Both the position numbers and the translations under genes were made by a program. Below are positions 51,032 to 60,861 of a stretch of DNA of 64,000 nucleotides, one piece after another (position 1 is the stretch's first letter; each line of letters opens with the position of its first letter). Below the pieces are notes generated by a model that did no database searches, had not been told where the DNA came from, and was given only the letters and a program-made list of their open reading frames with translations. Origin of the DNA: Acetobacteraceae bacterium. GTDB taxonomy: Bacteria; Pseudomonadota; Alphaproteobacteria; Acetobacterales; Acetobacteraceae. The DNA lies in the NCBI GenBank assembly GCA_027451405.1, contig DAIDJM010000054.1, forward strand, positions 58,315 to 122,314. Direction: 5' to 3'.

Positions 51032-53233
51032 ATGATACGTTCCGCTCGCGCTGTGGCCGGCACTCTGGCGTCGCTCTCTTGGCTCCTGGCGCCCTCCGCG
51101 AAGGCGGGCTCGACGATAACTCCGTTCGGCTACGGCACGGTTGGACAATATCTCGTCCAATCCTCGGATCCGTCACAAACTGGCGCGCAATGGTGCGCCA
51201 CCAAATACGGAACCGCTTCCGCTCCATGGCGCTGCCTCAGCGTCACCGGCGGCAGCGGCCTCACCGACAACAGCTGCGGCGCGACCGTCCCCGCCAACGA
51301 GATCGTTTCCTGCAGCCCATTCACCCAGATCATGAACATCTCGGCGAGCGACACGGCCGTCGGCCAGACCGGCCGATGGTGGTGCAATGACGGCCTTGGT
51401 CTCAATATCGGCAGCTTCTGGCAGTGCCTGAACGTGAACGGCTCGGCGGCCGCCTGTTCCAACACGGTTAGTCAGGGCCAGGTTGTCGCGTGCGGCGCAT
51501 ACAGCGTCGTTCACGATACCGGCTTGCAGTATCCGGGTTTCATGAGCACACCGGAACTCTACCAAGTAAGGCCCAAAGATCCGATGCAATCCGGGCAGGC
51601 CTGGTGCGACTCGAAATTCAGCACACCACGCAACGCAACCTACAGCTGCCGTTCGGTCGATCTCGGGGGAAACTGCAACGCGACCGTCGGCGCGGGTTCG
51701 GTGGTTTCCTGTTCCGAAATCCGCTCCCCCATCGCGCTCGCCTCTCCTTACGCTTCCGGTCAGACTCCTTACCCAGGCCAGACCGGCTCCTGGCTCTGCA
51801 GCCAGACGGCCATCAACCAAAGCGTCTACAAAGGCCTGACAGGCTACGGTTGGGGTTGCGTGAACATGCGCGACGCAAACAACAACGTTCTTTCCTGCTC
51901 GAACCTCATCAACCCTGGCACGACAAGCTACTGCCAACCCACCTACGACGGTTCAACGATCGAGACCGCCAATTGCAACAGCCCCGACCTCGGCGCCTTG
52001 GACGCGGGCTTCTGTCCGGTCAAATCCGGCGCCTACCTGCCGACCGGCCTGCAGGGTTAAGGCGCGCTCCGCCGCCAGGACACCTACTACCTGTTCAACG
52101 ATTACGTCCGGGTCGGCATAAACACGATCTTCGGCGGCACGATCTTCGAACTCTACGGCACCGACATGCGCAACCGTATCCTCGAGGCCGGTGGCGGCGC
52201 GTTGCAACTCTCGATCTATGCCGACGACCCTAACTCCACGGCAATCCGATGCTACGTCGAGGGCGCCAACGCCTGCACCACGGAGAGCCAGCCGCTCGAC
52301 GCCAAAAGCACCTGCAACGCCTATAAAACCGTTACCGAAACCTGGATCGCCCGTGCCGTCGGCGCGGCCGTCGCCGACTGCAAAACCGTGTTCCCCTGTA
52401 ACGGCGCGGATACCGGCTTTCCCTGGAACCCGGTCCAGACCCAGAGCGCTATGATCGCCGCGGACGGCAGCCAGCAATGCGCCTACGATCCGTCCTCGAC
52501 GAGCAACGACAACGTGAAGCTGTCGGCTTCACTCGCGGTCTCCGGCAACCCGCCAACCTCGACATCACTGACCATCGCGCGCCAGAACCCATATCAGTTT
52601 AGCAAAAATATCGCTTTCGCAGGTCTCACCTGGACCCAGACCACAACCGTCATCCCCGGCGCGCCATACGTGAAGATCACCTACACAATCGACTGGGCAG
52701 CCAGCGCTACCTCCACCAACGGATTGAACGGCGTCAGCAGCGGCACCAGCGAGATGCCGGCCCTGTTTCTCAAGCCGACATTCACGCGGGGTCAGCTATA
52801 TTTTGCGAAGACCACCGGCTACGCGAACGGTCCCGTCAATTGCGACGGCACGAGCGGATGCAGTTCCGGGCAGCAGCTGATTTATTTCGATCAGAGTTGC
52901 GCGGGAAAAAACCCGCCAAGCGCTTGCGTGACGCAGCCGACAGGTCCGAGTCCCGAGAAATTCTTCTATTCCACCGAAGGATGGACGTCCACATGCGATG
53001 CCTCCACACCCCCGGCCTGCATCACCGTCGCAAGTTTCGAGCCCTACATCGCCATCCAATGGACCCCATCGACAGGAAGTGCTTCCGCCGGCTATTTGGG
53101 AATTTACGCGCAATTCAACCTTGGCACGCTCTACAATAATAGCTTCACGCTCTATGTGTTTCCTTACCGCTACGACGACGTCGTGGGCGGCATCACCATC
53201 CGTCAATGGATCTACAATCTGCATGCCTCCTGA
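51032..53233 (+). pseudogene. Secreted Cys-repeat protein interrupted by one in-frame TAA
   Basis: One open frame with a single stop codon (TAA 52058-52060), 733 sense codons in all. Residues 1-26 are a Sec signal peptide ending LLAPSAKAG. Residues 45-330 hold four Cys modules of about 70-90 residues, with the pattern G-x-x-W-C, then a second Cys, and a closing V-x-S/A-C-S/G (TGAQWCATKYG; TGRWWCNDGLG; SGQAWCDSKFS; TGSWLCSQTAI). The frame continues directly after the stop as DTYYLFNDYVRVGINTIFGG, then a C-terminal domain with more paired cysteines, ending ITIRQWIYNLHAS. Codon use is unchanged across the stop, so the nonsense change is recent, or the stop is read through. Function and family are unknown; periplasmic or extracellular by its signal. 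Confidence 0.75.
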
Positions 53234-53567
53234 GGTCGGATAAAAAGTGGGTCCGATGCCTCCCTCTCCCCAGCAGAGAGAGAGGGCGCACGAAAACATC
53301 CCCCCACGAAAACATCCCCCGTGGGAGAGATTTTTTCCTTTCTTAAATGGCGGGGACAAAAACTTTTGCGCCCGAACGGCGCACGCTGTCGTCCCCCGCC
53401 GATAGCGACTCGCACGTCATTTGGGCGCTGCCGTGGAGAAGTGCTGCCCTAACCCATCCTTCCCCTGTCGGGTCGGACTTGCACCATCACATCTCGGGAC
53501 CAAACAGCCAAGGCCGACAGAAAAGTTTTTCTCGGTTTCTCTTTTTCAAAAAAAGAACGAAAAACTC
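53234..53567. other. Intergenic stretch between convergent genes
   Basis: 334 bp. It contains a short direct repeat around 53289-53322 (ACGAAAACATCCCCC twice), a GTGGGAGAGATTTTTT run that may terminate the pseudogene, and the nested AT-rich hairpin described next. No gene is supported. Confidence 0.55.
53524..53566. terminator. Nested AT-rich hairpin between convergent genes
   Basis: Outer stem AGTTTTTC (53524-53531) pairs with GAAAAACT (53559-53566); inner stem TCTTTTT-CAA-AAAAAGA (53540-53556). T and A runs on both strands fit a bidirectional terminator. It resembles the element at 24559-24582. Confidence 0.6.
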
Positions 53568-54560
53568 CTACTCCCCCGCGAAAACCGCCGCCCGCTCCCG
53601 CCGCGCCTGCACCTCCTGCCACTGCCACCCGAGCAGGATCGGCACCCCCAGCGCCAGATCCCGCGCCCGCCGGATCAGCGACACCGCCAGCGACATCGCC
53701 GGCGGCTGCCCGAACAGCGTGCCGAGCGCCACATAGGCGGCCTCCTGCACCCCCGCATTGCCCGGCACCACCACCGCCGCCGAGAGCGCCCCATGCAGCA
53801 GCCCGTCGATCGCGAGCGCCCCCAGCAGATCGATCCGCGAGCCCAGCAAATGGAACGTGATCCACGCCGCGACCCCGGTCCCGAACCAGTTCAGCACGTG
53901 CAACAGAAAGCACGCCGCGACCCGCCCCCGGTCCGTGTAGATGGCCGCGAACGCCTCCCGGACGTCGCCGATCTGCCGCCCCGCCTCGACCCCGAAACTG
54001 CCCAGGATCCGCTCGGCGATGCGCCCGAACAGCACGTTCCCGCCGCGCTGCGCCCAGAAGAACCCGGCCGCTGCCGGCAGGCTGAGCGCCAGCCCCCCCG
54101 CGACCGGCCACACCAGCGCCGAGTGCGGATACCGCGCGATCAGGATCACGAGCCCCACGAAAATCAGCACGAGCTCGGCCAAGAACTCGGCCGCCACGTC
54201 CGCGGCCGTGGAGGCCGCCGCCACCGGCCATGGGATGCCCCGCAGCACCACCGCCCGCGCCCCCGCCACGAACCCGCCGATCTGCGAGAACGGCAGAAGA
54301 TTGCCGGCCGAATCCCGCACCATCCGCCCCCAGATCGTGACCCAGGCCGGCCGCCCCGGATCGCTCGGCAGCAGCGCCCCCCAGGCCAGGCCGAGCCCGA
54401 GGAACAGCACCATCTGCCACGCGCAGACGATCGCGAACCCGCCGACCCCGACCGACACCACTTCGCGCGCGACCAGCCCCACGCCGTAATACCCGACAAG
54501 CCCGGTCGCGAGCGCCAGCCCCGCGATCGCGAGGGGCACGGAAAGCCGCCAGCTGGTCAT
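53568..54560 (-). CDS. HpnL-like / lysyl-PG synthase transmembrane-domain protein
   Basis: 330 residues with about eight hydrophobic segments: LSVPLAIAGLALATGLVGYY, then IVCAWQMVLFLGLGLAWGAL, LVLIFVGLVILIARYPHSAL, and a late VPGNAGVQEAAYVALGTLFG, where P-G-N-A-G-V-Q-E is typical of the lysylphosphatidylglycerol-synthase membrane domain and the HpnL hopanoid-associated proteins. There is no soluble catalytic domain. It may move a lipid or hopanoid precursor; the role is inferred. No hopanoid genes lie nearby in the window. Its 3' end lies at the nested hairpin, converging with the pseudogene. Confidence 0.82.
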   Translation of the reverse strand: MTSWRLSVPLAIAGLALATGLVGYYGVGLVAREVVSVGVGGFAIVCAWQMVLFLGLGLAWGALLPSDPGRPAWVTIWGRMVRDSAGNLLPFSQIGGFVAGARAVVLRGIPWPVAAASTAADVAAEFLAELVLIFVGLVILIARYPHSALVWPVAGGLALSLPAAAGFFWAQRGGNVLFGRIAERILGSFGVEAGRQIGDVREAFAAIYTDRGRVAACFLLHVLNWFGTGVAAWITFHLLGSRIDLLGALAIDGLLHGALSAAVVVPGNAGVQEAAYVALGTLFGQPPAMSLAVSLIRRARDLALGVPILLGWQWQEVQARRERAAVFAGE

Positions 54561-54636
54561 GGGAAAAAGACGCGCGCAGTCGCGAAGGGTCGCATGAGAA
54601 TGCGCGCGCTACGCGAGACCCACCCGCGCCGCAACA

Positions 54637-55611
54637 TCAAACGGTTTCCGCCGGCCGCAGCGCGCAGCTCTCGGCGACGCTCGCCGTCTCCACCTGCAGC
54701 GTGCTGTGCGCGATCCCGAACCGCGCCCGCAATTCCGACGCCGCCCTCTGCACGAGCCCCGGCCCGTCCCCTGCCCCCTCGATCACGAGATGCGCCGTCA
54801 CCGCGGTCTCGGTCGTGCTCAGCGGCCAGATATGCAGATCGTGCACCTCCGCGACGCCTTCCATCGCGCCCAGGAACCCGGCCACGCTCGCCTCGCTCAC
54901 CCCGGCCGGCACCGCATCCAGCGCCAGATCGAGGCTCTCCCGCAGCAACCCCCAGCTCCCCCAGGCGATCACGCCGCCGATCGCCAGCGACGCCAGCGCG
55001 TCGAGCCGCACGAACCCGGTCGCCGCCACGATCAGCGCCGACATCAGCACACCCGCCGAGAGCGCCGCATCCGCTGCCATGTGCTGGAAGGCCCCGCGCA
55101 GATTGAGATCGCCCTCCCGTCCCCGCAGGAACAGGAGCGCGGTCGCCCCGTTCACGACGAGCCCGATCCCGGCCACCCATGCCACCGTATGCGCCGACAC
55201 CGGCACGGGATGGGCGAGCCGCCGCACCGCCTCGAGCCCGATCGCCCCCAAACTCACCAGAAGCAGCATCGCATTCGCCATCGCCGCCAGGATGGAGGTT
55301 CGTCCCCACCCGTAGGTCCGCCGGGGCAGCGGCCCCCGCCGCCCGAGCACCGCCGCCGCCCAGGCCAGCGCCAGCCCGAGCACGTCGCCGAGATTGTGGA
55401 CCGCGTCCGACAGCAGCGCCATGGAGGAAGCGGCCAATCCGAACCCGAGCTGGGCCGCGACCAGCACCGAATTGAGCCCGATCCCGATCGCGAACGCCCG
55501 GTCGTGCCGCGCCGGCCCATGCGCGTGGCCGTGGCCGTGGCCGTGGCCGTGGGCATGGCCGTGACCATGCCCATGGTCACGGCACCCCTCGGCATGGTGG
55601 TCGTGCGGCAA
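54637..55611 (-). CDS. Cation diffusion facilitator (CzcD/ZitB-like) metal exporter
   Basis: 324 residues. The first 35 residues are a His/Gly-rich metal-binding tail (H-G-H-G-H-A repeats). Six hydrophobic segments follow. The transport site is seen in SMALLSDAVHNLGDVLGLAL (Asp, His and Asp in TM2) and GAFQHMAADAALSAGVLMSA (TM5, His and Asp), and the C-terminal cytoplasmic domain includes VHDLHIWPLSTTETAVTAHL, the usual dimer and zinc-binding block. It exports Zn2+ or Cd2+ by proton antiport. The His codons form a 6-bp tandem repeat in the DNA. It lies in the same direction as the HpnL-like gene, about 75 bp upstream of it. Confidence 0.92.
   Translation of the reverse strand: MPHDHHAEGCRDHGHGHGHAHGHGHGHGHAHGPARHDRAFAIGIGLNSVLVAAQLGFGLAASSMALLSDAVHNLGDVLGLALAWAAAVLGRRGPLPRRTYGWGRTSILAAMANAMLLLVSLGAIGLEAVRRLAHPVPVSAHTVAWVAGIGLVVNGATALLFLRGREGDLNLRGAFQHMAADAALSAGVLMSALIVAATGFVRLDALASLAIGGVIAWGSWGLLRESLDLALDAVPAGVSEASVAGFLGAMEGVAEVHDLHIWPLSTTETAVTAHLVIEGAGDGPGLVQRAASELRARFGIAHSTLQVETASVAESCALRPAETV
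55524..55575. repeat. Hexanucleotide tandem repeat in the metal-exporter gene
   Basis: About four exact copies of GTGGCC followed by degenerate ones, encoding the His-Gly repeat of the exporter's N-terminal tail. Copy-number changes would keep the reading frame but alter the number of metal-binding His. Confidence 0.75.
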
Positions 55612-55680
55612 CCTGCTCTCCCTTTGACGCCGGACGGCGCTCCCTTACATGGGGACGAGACCTGACGACAGGATGTGAAG

Positions 55681-57504
55681 ATGATGGAGCCCCGCGCGGC
55701 CCTCTCCCCCGATGGCGCGCTCGCCGCCCCGAGCGAGACCGACGCGCTCCCGGAATGGGACCTCACCGACCTCTACGCCGCCCCTACCGACCCCGCGATC
55801 GAGGCCGATCTCGCGGCCGCGGCCGCGCGCTCGCGCGCCTTCGCCAGCGCCTACGAGGGCAGGCTCGCCACCCTCCCCGGCGCGACCCTCGCCACCGCCA
55901 TGCGCGAGTTCGAGGCGATCGACGAAAGCCTCGGCCGCGTCATTTCCTACGCGCAACTGCTCTTCAGCGCCGACAGCGCCGATCCCGCCGCCGGCCAGTT
56001 CTACCAGCGGATGATGGAGCGCGTCACCGAAATCAGCGCGCTCACGCTCTTCTTCCGGCTCGAGCTCAACAAGCTCGACGATGCGGCCCTGGAAGAAAAA
56101 CTCGCCGACCCGGCCTTCGCCGTCTGGCGCCCCTACTTGCGCGACCTGCGCGTCTTCCGCCCCCACCAGCTCTCCGACGAGCTCGAGCGCTTCATCCATG
56201 AGCGCGAAGTCACCGGCCGCGCCGCCTGGAGCCGTCTCTTCGACGAAACCATCGCCGGCATGCGCGTCCCGGTCGCGGCCGAGACGCTCACCGTCAGCGC
56301 CGCGCTGAACAAGCTCTCGGACGCCAGCCGCGCCACCCGCGAAGCCGCCGGCCGCGCCGTCGGCGCCGCCTTCGCCGACCGCATCAAGCTCTTCGCGCTG
56401 ATCACCAACACGCTCGCCAAGGACAAGGAAATCGTCGACACCTGGCGCCACTATCCGCGCCCGGCGAGCGAGCGCAATCTCGCCAACGTGGTCGAGGACG
56501 AGGTGGTGGACGCGCTCGTCGCCGCGGTCCGCGCCGATTACGGTCGCCTCTCCCACCGCTATTACACGCTGAAGGCACGCTGGCTCGGCCTCGACAAACT
56601 CCAGCACTGGGACCGCAACGCCCCGCTCCCCGGCGATGACGACCGCCACATCGCCTGGCCCGAAGCCGAGCGCCGCGTGCTGGCCGCCTATTCCGCCTTC
56701 GATCCGGAAATCGGCGAGATCGGCGCCCGCTTCTTCAAAAAGCGCTGGATCGACGCGCGGCTGCGCGAAGGCAAGGCCGGCGGCGCCTTCGCCCATCCCA
56801 CCGTGCCGAGCGTTCACCCCTACATCCTGCTGAACTATCATGGCCGCACGCGCGACGTCATGACGCTCGCGCACGAACTCGGCCACGGCGTCCACCAGGT
56901 CCTCGCCGGCGCCCAGGGCCATCTGATGTCGGGCACGCCGCTGACGCTCGCCGAAACCGCCAGCGTCTTCGGCGAAATGCTCACCTTCCGCGCGCTGCTC
57001 GACGCCGAGACCGATCCCGCCCGCCGGCGCCTGATGCTCGCCTCCAAGGTCGAGGACATGCTGAACACGGTCGTGCGCCAGACCGCGTTCTACGATTTCG
57101 AAACCCGCCTGCACGACGCCCGCAAAGGCGGCGAATTGCTGCCCGACGACATCGGCCAGCTCTGGCTCTCGGTGCAGCGCGAAAGCCTCGGCTCGATCTT
57201 CGAGTTCACACCCGAATACGCGGTCTACTGGGCCTACATCCCCCATTTCATCCACTCGCCCTTCTACGTCTACGCCTACGCGTTCGGCGACTGCCTGGTG
57301 AACGCGCTCTATGCCGAGTTCCAGGGCGGTCATCCCGATTTCGTCACAAAATACAAATCCCTGCTCCGCGCCGGCGGCACCAAGGTGCATCGCGACCTGC
57401 TCGCCCCGTTCGGCCTGAATGCCGCCGACCCGGCCTTCTGGCGGCGAGGGCTCGACGTCATCGCCGGCTTCATCGACGAACTCGAGGCAACGCCCCGTGG
57501 CTGA
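55681..57504 (+). CDS. M3-family oligoendopeptidase (PepF-like)
   Basis: 607 residues from ATG 55681, with AGGA a short distance upstream. An N-terminal helical domain (EWDLTDLYAAPTDPAIEADL; AYEGRLATLPGATLATAMRE) is followed by the M3 catalytic domain. The zinc site is MTLAHELGHGVHQVLA (His398, Glu399, His402), with the third ligand Glu in LAETASVFGEMLTF. The block SPFYVYAYAFGDCLVNALY near the end is typical of PepF-type oligoendopeptidases. It degrades small peptides in the cytoplasm; no export signal is seen. Its end overlaps the ABC1 kinase start by 8 bp. Confidence 0.93.
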   Translation: MMEPRAALSPDGALAAPSETDALPEWDLTDLYAAPTDPAIEADLAAAAARSRAFASAYEGRLATLPGATLATAMREFEAIDESLGRVISYAQLLFSADSADPAAGQFYQRMMERVTEISALTLFFRLELNKLDDAALEEKLADPAFAVWRPYLRDLRVFRPHQLSDELERFIHEREVTGRAAWSRLFDETIAGMRVPVAAETLTVSAALNKLSDASRATREAAGRAVGAAFADRIKLFALITNTLAKDKEIVDTWRHYPRPASERNLANVVEDEVVDALVAAVRADYGRLSHRYYTLKARWLGLDKLQHWDRNAPLPGDDDRHIAWPEAERRVLAAYSAFDPEIGEIGARFFKKRWIDARLREGKAGGAFAHPTVPSVHPYILLNYHGRTRDVMTLAHELGHGVHQVLAGAQGHLMSGTPLTLAETASVFGEMLTFRALLDAETDPARRRLMLASKVEDMLNTVVRQTAFYDFETRLHDARKGGELLPDDIGQLWLSVQRESLGSIFEFTPEYAVYWAYIPHFIHSPFYVYAYAFGDCLVNALYAEFQGGHPDFVTKYKSLLRAGGTKVHRDLLAPFGLNAADPAFWRRGLDVIAGFIDELEATPRG

Positions 57505-58843
57505 ACAATCGACCGTCATCGGCGAACTCCGCCGCTTCGCCCGCACCTCCGGCGCCGTCGGCGGCATCGCCGCGCGCGTCGCCGGCGCCCGCGTCCTCGG
57601 CATCCGCGGCGACCGCGCCGCCCACGCCGAAGACCTCAAGGCGGTGCTCGGGAACCTGAAAGGCCCCCTGATGAAGGTGGCCCAGTTCCTCTCGACCGTC
57701 CCCGACGCGCTGCCCGACGAATACGCCGCCGAACTCGCGCATCTGCAGGCCAACGCGCCGCCGATGGGCTGGAATTTCGTGCGCCGCCGCATGGCGACCG
57801 AACTCGGCGCCGACTGGCAGAAACGATTCTCGACCTTCGGCCACGAAGCCGCCGCCGCCGCCAGCCTGGGCCAGGTCCATCGCGCCACCACCACCGACGG
57901 CACCGATGTCGCCTGCAAGCTGCAATATCCCGACATGGCCAGCGCCGTCGAAGCCGACCTCCGCCAGCTCAAAGTGGCGCTCGCCATCTACCACCGGATG
58001 GACAACGCCATCCGCAACGACGAAATCTACAAGGAACTCTCCGAGCGCCTGCGCGAGGAACTCGATTACGGCCGCGAAGCGGCGCAGATGCGCCTCTACG
58101 GGCTGATGCTCGCCAACACGCCGGAAGTCTCGGTGCCGAAACCGATCGACGGCTACTGCACCAACCGCCTCCTCACCATGACCTGGCTCGAAGGCCGCAA
58201 GCTGCAGACCTTCTTCGACGAAAACCCCAGCCAGGAAATCCGCAACGAAGTCGCCCGCGCGCTCTTCTTCGCCTGGTACGTGCCGCTATACCGTTACGGC
58301 ATCATCCATGGCGATCCGCACATGGGCAATTACCAGGTGCGCGCCGATCACGGCGTGAACCTGCTCGATTTCGGCGCGATCCGCGTCTTCGAACCCCGCT
58401 TCCTGCGCGGCGTGATCGACCTCTACGAAGCGATCCGCGACAACGACATGGATAAGGCCCACCACGCCTATGAAAGCTGGGGCTTCGCCGGCATCACCCG
58501 CGACCAGATGGACGTGCTGAACGGCTGGGCCCGCTTCCTCTACGAACCGCTGATGCAGGACCGCGTCCGCCCCATCCAGGAAACCACCGACCCACAATAC
58601 GGCCGCGAAGTCGCCCAAAAAGTGCACGCCGGCCTGCAACGCACCGGCGGCGTCCGCCCCCCGCGCGAATTCGTCCTCATGGACCGTTCCGCCATCGGCT
58701 TAGGCTCGGTATTCCTGCGCCTCCGCGCCGAACTCAACTGGCACCAAATGTTCCACGCCCTGATCGACGATTTCAACGAATCCGCCATGGCGCAACGCCA
58801 AGCCGAAGCCCTAACCACCGCCGGCGTCCCCATCTCGATCTAA
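57497..58843 (+). CDS. ABC1/UbiB-family atypical kinase
   Basis: 448 residues with GTG start, overlapping the peptidase stop. The UbiB-family N-terminal KxGQ-like motif reads LKGPLMKVAQFLSTVPD, followed by the Ala-rich loop GHEAAAAASLGQVHRA, the ATP-binding Lys in DVACKLQYPDM, and the catalytic residues in YGIIHGDPHMGNYQVR and VNLLDFGAIR. These are the hallmarks of ADCK/UbiB atypical kinases that support ubiquinone synthesis. No C-terminal membrane anchor is obvious, so it is closer to the AarF-like cytosolic group. It is translationally coupled to the peptidase, a common neighbour pair in alphaproteobacteria. Confidence 0.92.
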   Translation: MAEQSTVIGELRRFARTSGAVGGIAARVAGARVLGIRGDRAAHAEDLKAVLGNLKGPLMKVAQFLSTVPDALPDEYAAELAHLQANAPPMGWNFVRRRMATELGADWQKRFSTFGHEAAAAASLGQVHRATTTDGTDVACKLQYPDMASAVEADLRQLKVALAIYHRMDNAIRNDEIYKELSERLREELDYGREAAQMRLYGLMLANTPEVSVPKPIDGYCTNRLLTMTWLEGRKLQTFFDENPSQEIRNEVARALFFAWYVPLYRYGIIHGDPHMGNYQVRADHGVNLLDFGAIRVFEPRFLRGVIDLYEAIRDNDMDKAHHAYESWGFAGITRDQMDVLNGWARFLYEPLMQDRVRPIQETTDPQYGREVAQKVHAGLQRTGGVRPPREFVLMDRSAIGLGSVFLRLRAELNWHQMFHALIDDFNESAMAQRQAEALTTAGVPISI

Positions 58844-58889
58844 GCCGGAGCGTAAGCCCTCTCCCTCCGGGAGAGGGTTGGGTGAGGGG

Positions 58890-58952
58890 TGCCTCCGGCG
58901 GGCAGAGGCTCCGCCTCTGCACTCCGCTGGGGCCGAAAGGCCCCAGACCCCG
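58890..58952. repeat. REP-like double-hairpin element, copy 5
   Basis: GCCTCCGGCGGGCAGAGGCT and so on: hairpin GCAGAGGC-TCC-GCCTCTGC, ACTCCGC, then GGGGCC-GAAA-GGCCCC and AGACCCCG. It lies about 50 bp after the ABC1 kinase stop and is nearly identical to copy 4. Confidence 0.88.
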
Positions 58953-59142
58953 CTTCGTTGTGCCGGCGGCGGTCATAACTAGGCTGACCGTTGTTCCTCG
59001 CCCAACGAGGTCAGCTCGGCATCACACGGCTTTCTTGAATCCGCATCGTCAACCACGATCCGTCTCGGGCTAGGCTCCGGTACGCGGCATTGCACTAAAC
59101 TTGCCTACGTGCCGGGTCATTTGACCCACTGTCTCGCCGCGA

Positions 59143-60861
59143 CTAACCGCTTGGGACCCCAGCTGAACGGAGCGGTAGCGGAACAGAGACTGGGGAGCCA
59201 GTGAGAGCCTCAACCAGATCTCCGCGGCGGAAAGTCGCTGACAATTTCTGTAAACTCCGACGCTCGTCGGGGAACATTCTCTCAAGGCAGGCTTCAATCT
59301 TGGTCAACGACTCCACAAAATATGTCTCTGACCTCTCCTCAATGAGGCGTTCAGCATCTGAGAAATTCCGGTGCGTGAGTTGCTCCAGGGCTATACCCAT
59401 GTCGTTCAGAAGGCGCTCCCCCATCATCATAGCAATAAACCGCGTAGCGTAGGGGATGAAATCCGGTCCACCGGCAGGCGGCCTACGCCGACGATTTTCG
59501 GTGAAACGCCAAATTAATGAAGCAACAACCACCTGCGCTCCGTTTAGAGTGGGATAAAAAATTACATCGTAGAGTTTTCCAAAGTGTTCGCTGACGTTGA
59601 AACGAGCCTGGTGGGGCCGCTTACACCATACAGCTAACACAGCTTCAGCTGCCGCCGCACTTGTCAACTCTCGCCCAAGGATGACCTGATCCGTGCGTTG
59701 GCGCCGGTAGGTCCATCCAAGTTCACTTAAGGCCTGCGCAAGTTCAAGCTGCTTGGCATCGTTGGAACGAAGATCTCGAAGATCAACAGGATTCTGACTA
59801 TTTGTTGCATAAGTTATGTTTTGGACGAAGCTGGCGTCCTCAGAGGGTAGTTCATAGATTCGAACTAGGACTTGAGCGTCAGCTAGGAGAGGTCCGATCT
59901 CTTCCGCAACTTGCTGAACTGTCCGCGAGGTTTGACCTCCATTTACAATTTGCAGTCCATTAAGCTGGACAGTTGTGTTTTCCGTAAGCAAAGCATTGTG
60001 CCGAAACTTTGAGCAGATGATGGTAATCCCGTTGTTGTAGAAGTAAAAATTAGGTCGCTGTTCATCAGACTTTAGTGTGCCAGCGACAGCCTCGTTCACG
60101 CGGTTTCCACTGAGACCGAGATACCGTCGGATATTGCGCTCGAGAAGAACATCGCCATGCCGGTCCAAAAGGGTAGAAAGTTGACTGACAGGCATACGGC
60201 CGATTAGGACACGACGAAACGCAAAGTCTTCTACTGTGTATTTACCGGCTAATTGAAGAGTGTCAGATACTGGTTGGGTCGTCCTCAGCAACGAAACTAG
60301 CTTATCTGGACCAATGTGCTGCCACGTTACCTGATCTCCGAATTTCGTTGCTGCAATATGCTGATCGGAGATGTCTGTCCATCGCAACCCGTTATTGCAT
60401 AGAATGACGTGTACAGTCGGTAATGCTCCATCAGCTACGAAAGACCTAACTTCCTCAACCTTCAACCGTAGCCGCTCATTTACTGTGACTGGGCGCGCAG
60501 GATCGAATAGCGCGCCAACAGCAGCTATCATCTTTTGTACGCCAGTCTCTGGAAAATTTGAATTTCCGTCGAGGCTAGCTTTATATTTGCCTTGAACGAC
60601 AGTTATATGGAACTCGTTGTCCTGCACCGGACCGGAATATATTGCATCTACCCCAAAGTCATTCCCCCCATCGACAAGGCAGTCGATTGCTTCTTCATCG
60701 CTAAGTCCAAGCAGCGTTTTCAAAACGAGGAGAACAAAGGCTGCCGAATTTAGTCGACCCTCATCGCCTTTTATCCCGGCTTCCGTGCGCAGGGCACTCT
60801 CGCGATCAGCGGCAACTTTCCGAACTCTTTGGTCTACGATCTGAGCGCTTATGCTAGTCAT
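59143..60861 (-). CDS. AIPR-family (abortive phage infection) protein
   Basis: 572 residues. An N-terminal nuclease-like region reads ECLVDGGND-like FGVDAIYSGP and EFHITVVQGKYK, in the order of PD-(D/E)xK enzymes (D-x-V-D-A, then Q-x-K-Y). The rest is the AIPR domain: RRYLGLSGNRVNEAVAGTL, then NFYFYNNGITIICSKF, VQLNGLQIVNGGQTSRTVQQ, and IRYATNSQ-type ITYATNSQNPVDLRDLRSND. AIPR proteins are linked to phage resistance and often sit beside restriction or Abi genes; here it is solitary. Base composition is visibly lower in GC than its neighbours, suggesting horizontal transfer. It is divergent from the pnt operon. The exact activity is not known. Confidence 0.9.
   Translation of the reverse strand: MTSISAQIVDQRVRKVAADRESALRTEAGIKGDEGRLNSAAFVLLVLKTLLGLSDEEAIDCLVDGGNDFGVDAIYSGPVQDNEFHITVVQGKYKASLDGNSNFPETGVQKMIAAVGALFDPARPVTVNERLRLKVEEVRSFVADGALPTVHVILCNNGLRWTDISDQHIAATKFGDQVTWQHIGPDKLVSLLRTTQPVSDTLQLAGKYTVEDFAFRRVLIGRMPVSQLSTLLDRHGDVLLERNIRRYLGLSGNRVNEAVAGTLKSDEQRPNFYFYNNGITIICSKFRHNALLTENTTVQLNGLQIVNGGQTSRTVQQVAEEIGPLLADAQVLVRIYELPSEDASFVQNITYATNSQNPVDLRDLRSNDAKQLELAQALSELGWTYRRQRTDQVILGRELTSAAAAEAVLAVWCKRPHQARFNVSEHFGKLYDVIFYPTLNGAQVVVASLIWRFTENRRRRPPAGGPDFIPYATRFIAMMMGERLLNDMGIALEQLTHRNFSDAERLIEERSETYFVESLTKIEACLERMFPDERRSLQKLSATFRRGDLVEALTGSPVSVPLPLRSAGVPSG

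Noticed and set aside
55524..55575. CRISPR-like repeat
   Set aside because: A contiguous hexamer run with no spacers, inside a His-rich coding region.
55645..57987. A 780-codon open frame antisense to the M3 peptidase gene
   Set aside because: Same reason: low-complexity Ala/Gly/Glu-rich shadow of a clearly conserved metalloprotease.
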